DNA from: Streptomyces sp. CB00455
Lineage (GTDB): Bacteria; Actinomycetota; Actinomycetes; Streptomycetales; Streptomycetaceae
Reading direction: 5' to 3'
Assembly (NCBI RefSeq): GCF_001905445.1
Contig: NZ_LIVQ01000007.1
Span: 58,765-122,764, forward strand
DNA length: 64,000 nt
The position numbers and the translations under genes were made by a program. A model generated the notes under the pieces. The model was not told the DNA's origin. It saw only the letters and a program-made list of their open reading frames with translations, and made no database searches. Of the stretch, positions 60,379 to 64,000 are shown in pieces. Position 1 is the first letter of the stretch. Every line of letters begins with the position of its first letter.

Positions 60379-61023
60379 ATGGTCCTCGACCTGGTCGTGA
60401 TCGGTGTGGCCATCACCCTGGGGCCCTTGCACAACAGCGCCTACATCCTCCTGCTCGCCTCGCGGCGCGGCGTCCGCAAGGGCCTGGCGTTCCTGTTGTC
60501 GTGGCTCGCCAACCTGGTCGTGGTGATCGCGTGTGTGGTGCTGCTGACCGGTGGTCAGCCCCCCGCCCGCCACACCGCACCTTCGACCGCCGCGGCGTGT
60601 GCGAAACTCGCCATCGGCCTGGGCCTGGTGCTGTTCGGCGCGCACCGACGCCGTCGGCCGCCCCGCCCGCACGAGCCGCCCCACTGGACCGCCCGCGTGG
60701 ACGGCGCCTCTCTGCCCACGGCCGCCGGGCTGGCCTGGCTGCTGCAGCCCTGGGCGCTGGTCGGTGCGGGCGCCGCCACCGTCGTGGCGGCAGACCTCTC
60801 CTCCCTCACCAACTGGGTCGCACTGGTCGGCTTCTGCCTGCTGGCCACGGTCAGCCTCATCGTCATGGAGATGTACACGGTCCGGGCACCGGCGGCCGCC
60901 GGCGTCAGGCTCAACGCCCTGCGGACCTGGCTGGAGCAGCACCAGGAACAACTGCTGGTCACCCTCTCGCTGCTCATCGGCCTGTGGCTGACGGCGCGGG
61001 GCATCCACGAGCTGGTCGCCTGA
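60379..61023 (+). CDS. GAP-family (Sap-like) membrane protein
   Basis: A 214-aa integral membrane protein with about six hydrophobic segments (LDLVVIGVAITLGPLHNSAY, GLAFLLSWLANLVVVIACVV, LAWLLQPWALVGAGAATVV, VALVGFCLLATVSLIVMEMY, LLVTLSLLIGLWLTARG). The pattern resembles the actinobacterial GAP/Sap family, whose mycobacterial members take part in glycolipid and peptidolipid transport. ATG 60379 follows AGGAG at 11 bases. Substrate unknown. Confidence 0.7.
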   Translation: MVLDLVVIGVAITLGPLHNSAYILLLASRRGVRKGLAFLLSWLANLVVVIACVVLLTGGQPPARHTAPSTAAACAKLAIGLGLVLFGAHRRRRPPRPHEPPHWTARVDGASLPTAAGLAWLLQPWALVGAGAATVVAADLSSLTNWVALVGFCLLATVSLIVMEMYTVRAPAAAGVRLNALRTWLEQHQEQLLVTLSLLIGLWLTARGIHELVA

Positions 61024-61325
61024 CGGCACGTGTCGTATCGGGCCCGCTTCCTGAGGCGCAGGAGCGGCGCGACGGACGCGTTCACCACGCTTGGGCAGGC
61101 CGGGGCGGGGCGGTCTTGGCGGAGCGGCCTTGTCGGAGCCGTCGAAGGCGCAGCGCGACCGGCGGCGCGCCCGCGCGGGGGGTGGCGCGGGAACGATGCT
61201 CGTTGCCGGTCCGGCAGTTCGTCGGCCAGGTCGACGGGGTCTCGCCGGGCCCCGTTCACCGGTTGCTATGCTGACCCGCCATTCGCCTTGTTAGCGCTCA
61301 CATGAAGGAGAGGTGCACCCCGGGC

Positions 61326-61850
61326 ATGTTCCTCGAAGGCGCCTCCGCGGAGTTCCACGGCTTCTTCGAGCGCCACTGTGCCGAACTGGCCCGCCTCGCC
61401 TACCTCTTGACGGGCGACGCGGCTGCCGCCGACGATCTGGCCGCGGACGCATTGGTCGCTATCCGGCACCGCTGGGACCGATTGCGGCGCGCGGGAGATC
61501 CGCTCGCCTGCGCCCGGGGCGTGGTCGCCGACATGGCGCGCAAGAGCGTCCGCGGCACGGCCCGCGAGCGCCGCCGCGTCGCCTCGTTCCGGGCCGAGAG
61601 CGCCGAACGCGGGGGAGGTCCGGACGTCACGTGCGTCATGGACGTCCGGACCGCTCTGGGCCGGCTCCCCTTCCGCCGGCGTACGTGCGTCGTGCTGCGG
61701 TGCGCCTTCGACCTCTCGGAGGAGGACACCGCGCTGGCCCTCGGAATATCGCCCGGTACGGTGAGGAGACGGACCTCCAAAGGCTTGGCGGAGCTCGAAC
61801 GCCTGCTGGGCGCAGGTGTCTTCGGGGAGCCGGTGGAGAGGAGGAGTTGA
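61326..61850 (+). CDS. ECF-type RNA polymerase sigma factor
   Basis: A 174-aa sigma factor of the ECF group. Region 2: EFHGFFERHCAELARLAYLL, then DLAADALVAIRHRWDRL. Region 4: ALGRLPFRRRTCVVLRCAFD, LALGISPGTVRRRTSKGLAE (helix-turn-helix). Start ATG 61326 lies 12 bases after AAGGAGAGG; ATG 61302 would lie before the site. Its TGA overlaps the ATG of the next gene (TGATG), so the two are co-translated. The group is SigE/SigL-like; the trigger is unknown. Confidence 0.85.
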   Translation: MFLEGASAEFHGFFERHCAELARLAYLLTGDAAAADDLAADALVAIRHRWDRLRRAGDPLACARGVVADMARKSVRGTARERRRVASFRAESAERGGGPDVTCVMDVRTALGRLPFRRRTCVVLRCAFDLSEEDTALALGISPGTVRRRTSKGLAELERLLGAGVFGEPVERRS

Positions 61851-62707
61851 TGGACGAGCTGCCCGCGCAGCTACGCCAGGCCGCCACCGCCCACCAGCCG
61901 AGCCGGGCCCGCATCCTCGCCCGGGTGGAACAGGGCATGACCTCGTCCGCCGTCCCCACCGGCTCCACCGCCGGTCCCGCCCGCGTCCGCGAAGTGCGCC
62001 GCGGCAAGGCCGTCTCGTCCGGACCGAGGATTGCACTCGCCACGCTCGTGACCGCCGCCACCTTGGCGGTCAGCGGCCTCGCCGTGGGCGCCGTCATCCA
62101 GGACCACGAACGACCACAGGCGGCGGCCCCCCGCCCCGCCGCATCCTCGTCCCCTTCCCACCGGTCCTCGCCTTCCCCCGCCCCCCACGTGCCGCAGCCC
62201 CCGCAGCCGAGCAGCACACCACGGCCCTCCGAGACCGTGCGGCCGTCCCTGCAGTCCCTACCGTCCCCAACGTCCGCACCGCCGACGACGGCCCATCCGG
62301 CCCGCACGCACACCCAGGACGGGCCACTGTGGGCGGACGGGTCCGTCGATGGCCACAGCAACCGTTTCTGGGCCCAGAGCAACGTCACCGTCAAGACGCG
62401 ACAGCCCCTCACCGCACTGACCTTGGAACTGCGCGTCCGCCAGACGGGCGGCGTCAGGCGCACGGGGAGCTGGCAGACCCTGCCCGGCGACGATTTCGCC
62501 CTCGCGGTGGGGGAGTACGACGGCGTGCTCGTCTACCGCTGGACACTCAAACCCGGCAGGACGGTCCCCGTGGGGCAGCACGTCTTCGCCGGCCAGTACG
62601 ACCACGTGGCGGGTGGCCGGGACGCCGGGGGTGACACCTACCGGGCGGACGCGGCTACGGCGGAGGGGAAACCGTCTGTTTGGGGCGACTTCGCTCCCAG
62701 CGCCTGA
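61850..62707 (+). CDS. Single-pass membrane protein coupled to the ECF sigma factor
   Basis: A 285-aa protein: about 60 cytoplasmic residues, one membrane segment (IALATLVTAATLAVSGLAVG), a Ser/Pro-rich extracellular stalk (SSSPSHRSSPSPAP) and a C-terminal domain of about 110 residues (FWAQSNVTVKTRQPLTALTL, VLVYRWTLKPGRTVPVGQHV). Overlap with the sigma gene and this topology suggest a regulator of that sigma factor, but the N-terminal segment lacks the zinc anti-sigma His-x3-Cys-x2-Cys motif, so the mechanism would differ. The extracellular part resembles sugar-binding-like beta domains. Confidence 0.7.
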   Translation: MDELPAQLRQAATAHQPSRARILARVEQGMTSSAVPTGSTAGPARVREVRRGKAVSSGPRIALATLVTAATLAVSGLAVGAVIQDHERPQAAAPRPAASSSPSHRSSPSPAPHVPQPPQPSSTPRPSETVRPSLQSLPSPTSAPPTTAHPARTHTQDGPLWADGSVDGHSNRFWAQSNVTVKTRQPLTALTLELRVRQTGGVRRTGSWQTLPGDDFALAVGEYDGVLVYRWTLKPGRTVPVGQHVFAGQYDHVAGGRDAGGDTYRADAATAEGKPSVWGDFAPSA

Positions 62708-62852
62708 GCGACCGGCGGGGTGCGCGTCGTGACGTTGGGGTCACCAGTGGTAGCCGCCCCGCAGAGCGGTTTGCCGTGGACATGATCACGGCCATAAAGT
62801 CGCCGCCGTTCAAGGTCACTTCGAGGTCAATCACACGGGGACGAGCACAGAC

Positions 62853-63530
62853 ATGCGCAATACATCGATCATGGCGGCGGCCGCGGCCGTCGCCGCCCTG
62901 CTCACGCTCAGCGTCTGCGGTGGCGGCGGGAATCCGGCAGTCGGCGGTGTCGGCTCGGGCGCCGACGCCGGAACCGGCGCCGGGGCCGACGGCGGTCCTC
63001 ATGAGGGCACCCTGGAGAACCCGACGAAGAACGGCGGGGTCAACGGGAACGCGCCCAAGGACGGGACCGCTTTCCAGAAGCTGCCCAAGGCGGGCACCAT
63101 GGCCGCCGCCGCCCGCTTCATCAATGTGTACACCCCGTGCGACCCGGTCAGCCCCGCGGACGGAGAGAACGGACCGAGCGAAGGCCCGGACACCGAGTTC
63201 GGGCCGGCCTTCTCCGTCACCGAGCGCGGCTACTGCGGCAGGCGGAGCGTCACCACCATCGTCCTGATCAAGGACCCCAAAGCCTTCCAGACGGCCTTCA
63301 AGGCCCGGGTGGATGCCAAGAAGGACAGCGGGAACCCCAACAGCGGCATCGTCCTCGGCCAGGACTTCGCCATGGGGTCCGAGAGCTCGGACGCCATGAG
63401 CGCACTGTTGAAGCCGCAGGCCGGACTGCTCATGCTCAACTGCCACCCGGACTTCAAGCCGCCGAGCGGCTTCCGCAAGGAACCGGCACTGGTCAAGGGC
63501 TGCGTCCTCACGGACTACTACAAGGACTGA
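62853..63530 (+). CDS. Putative lipoprotein
   Basis: A 225-aa exported protein. The hydrophobic N-terminus ends in LLTLSVCGGG, a lipobox with Val at -1 (less usual than Ala or Gly) before the Cys. A Gly/Ala-rich linker (GSGADAGTGAGADGG) and a domain with several Cys (NVYTPCDP, RGYCGRRSV, LMLNCHPDF, VKGCVLTDYY) follow; the Cys residues could form disulfides outside the cell. ATG 62853 has GGGGACGAG upstream. Function not recognised. It lies downstream of the sigma-factor pair. Confidence 0.7.
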   Translation: MRNTSIMAAAAAVAALLTLSVCGGGGNPAVGGVGSGADAGTGAGADGGPHEGTLENPTKNGGVNGNAPKDGTAFQKLPKAGTMAAAARFINVYTPCDPVSPADGENGPSEGPDTEFGPAFSVTERGYCGRRSVTTIVLIKDPKAFQTAFKARVDAKKDSGNPNSGIVLGQDFAMGSESSDAMSALLKPQAGLLMLNCHPDFKPPSGFRKEPALVKGCVLTDYYKD

Positions 63531-63655
63531 GCGGACCTGCCGGTGCCGCCGGGGCCGTCGTGGGGGTTCAGCGGCCGTCGGTCGGTCGGCGGGCGAGGCG
63601 GACGACGCGGGCGAGGCGGACGGGGTGGACGGGGCGGACGGGGTGGACGGGGTGC

Positions 63656-63686
63656 GGCGTGCCGCGGCTGGTTGCCGCGGCACGCC
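63656..63686. terminator. Bidirectional terminator between convergent genes
   Basis: GGCGTGCCGCGG / CCGCGGCACGCC, a perfect 12-bp stem with a 7-nt loop, between the lipoprotein (stop 63530) and the lamin-tail gene (stop 63713). Just before it a GGCGGACGGGGTGGACGG-type tandem repeat occupies 63594-63652. Confidence 0.75.
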
Positions 63687-63712
63687 ACTTGTGATGGCCG
63701 GGTCGTCCGGTG

Positions 63713-64000
63713 TCAGCGGCGGCGGCCCCAGCTCTCGGTGTCGATGACGTTGCCTCGGTTGTCGCGGAGGGTGGCGGTGTCGCGCTCGTCCCAGATCTGG
63801 TGGCGGCGGTCCTGGTAGACGTCGCGGTGGGTGTCGCGGCCCTGGCCGGTGTGGACCTTGACGCTGGAGCGGCCGTCCAGGCGCAGGTGGTTGAAGCGGT
63901 AGCGGTTGCCGTCGCGGTCGGTGAGGGTGTAGCCGCCGAGGTCGACGGAGTGGCGTCCGGTGTTGGTCACCTCGACCCATTCGCGGTTCAGGGAGCGGTT
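63713..64000 (-). CDS. Lamin-tail-domain protein, C-terminal part (cut by window end)
   Basis: Ninety-five codons running out of the window: WVEVTNTGRHSVDLGGYTLT, DRDGNRYRFNHLRLDGRSSV, then HTGQGRDTHRDVYQDRRHQI and NRGNVIDTESWGRRR. This is the beta-sandwich lamin-tail domain common in secreted streptomycete proteins of about 150 residues. The start codon and a probable signal peptide lie beyond 64000. Role likely extracellular or nucleic-acid/cell-surface binding; unproven. Confidence 0.8.
   Translation of the reverse strand, partial: NRSLNREWVEVTNTGRHSVDLGGYTLTDRDGNRYRFNHLRLDGRSSVKVHTGQGRDTHRDVYQDRRHQIWDERDTATLRDNRGNVIDTESWGRRR

Overview
The window is high-GC actinobacterial DNA. Third-position-GC codon use, Shine-Dalgarno sites of the GGAGG type, long ATGA/GTGA-coupled operons, an hglE/PUFA-like iterative PKS and the families around it (GAP, DUF5701, GPP34, LuxR, DeoR) point to Streptomyces or a close relative. 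No rRNA, tRNA or CRISPR array was seen. The region reads as accessory, specialised-metabolism DNA: two biosynthetic operons separated by a decayed Tn3-type mobile zone.

Layout. 1-5.5 kb: end of a sugar ABC permease, a LacI repressor, a lipoprotein that may start at ATC, a VOC-family remnant, a secreted polysaccharide lyase with a discoidin domain, a membrane protein and a DCC-family protein. 5.6-21.4 kb (minus strand): a six-gene, stop/start-overlapping operon. It holds a 2458-aa megasynthase (two nitronate-monooxygenase-like domains, KS, AT, ACP, KR), a 1614-aa partner (KS, AT, dehydratase-like fold, phosphopantetheinyl transferase), a free ACP, an alpha/beta hydrolase, a glycosyltransferase and a methyltransferase. 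This is the logic of an iterative lipid-type PKS whose product is glycosylated. A well-formed promoter lies upstream. 22-24.1 kb: a lipoprotein, an SDR and an antitoxin-like protein.

24.3-29.5 kb: wreckage of a Tn3-family element. The C-terminal part of a serine recombinase lies at one end and of a transposase at the other. Between them are three apparently intact genes (TetR, SDR, quinone reductase) and several broken ones (aldo/keto reductase with an internal deletion, two hydrolase fragments, two HNH-like fragments). Just outside lies a LuxR-type regulator followed by a 14-codon ORF with an excellent ribosome binding site and a terminator.

31.1-56.5 kb: a DeoR regulator and, divergently, a long plus-strand run of translationally coupled genes. 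First come a sugar-type MFS, a HAD phosphatase and a GPP34 protein. Then comes the three-gene signature of azasugar (nojirimycin-type) biosynthesis in its canonical order: class III aminotransferase, inositol-monophosphatase-like phosphatase, zinc alcohol dehydrogenase. It is followed directly by a GH35 beta-galactosidase, a tandem pseudo-aminotransferase/aminotransferase fusion, a SnoaL-like protein, a two-module NRPS with a terminal reductase (A-PCP-C-A-PCP-R), a P450 with its ferredoxin, a GlcD-like FAD oxidase, a second MFS, a TauD-type oxygenase, an ATP-grasp ligase and a HisC-type aminotransferase. I read this as an azasugar-peptide hybrid cluster; it is the most interesting system in the window.

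56.7-64 kb: a divergent LysR/SDR pair whose shared 5' region has been deleted, a promoter-to-terminator unit encoding a roughly 340-nt structured RNA or leader, DUF5701, a nucleotidyltransferase, a GAP-family membrane protein, an ECF sigma factor with a coupled membrane partner, a lipoprotein and a lamin-tail-domain protein cut by the window end.
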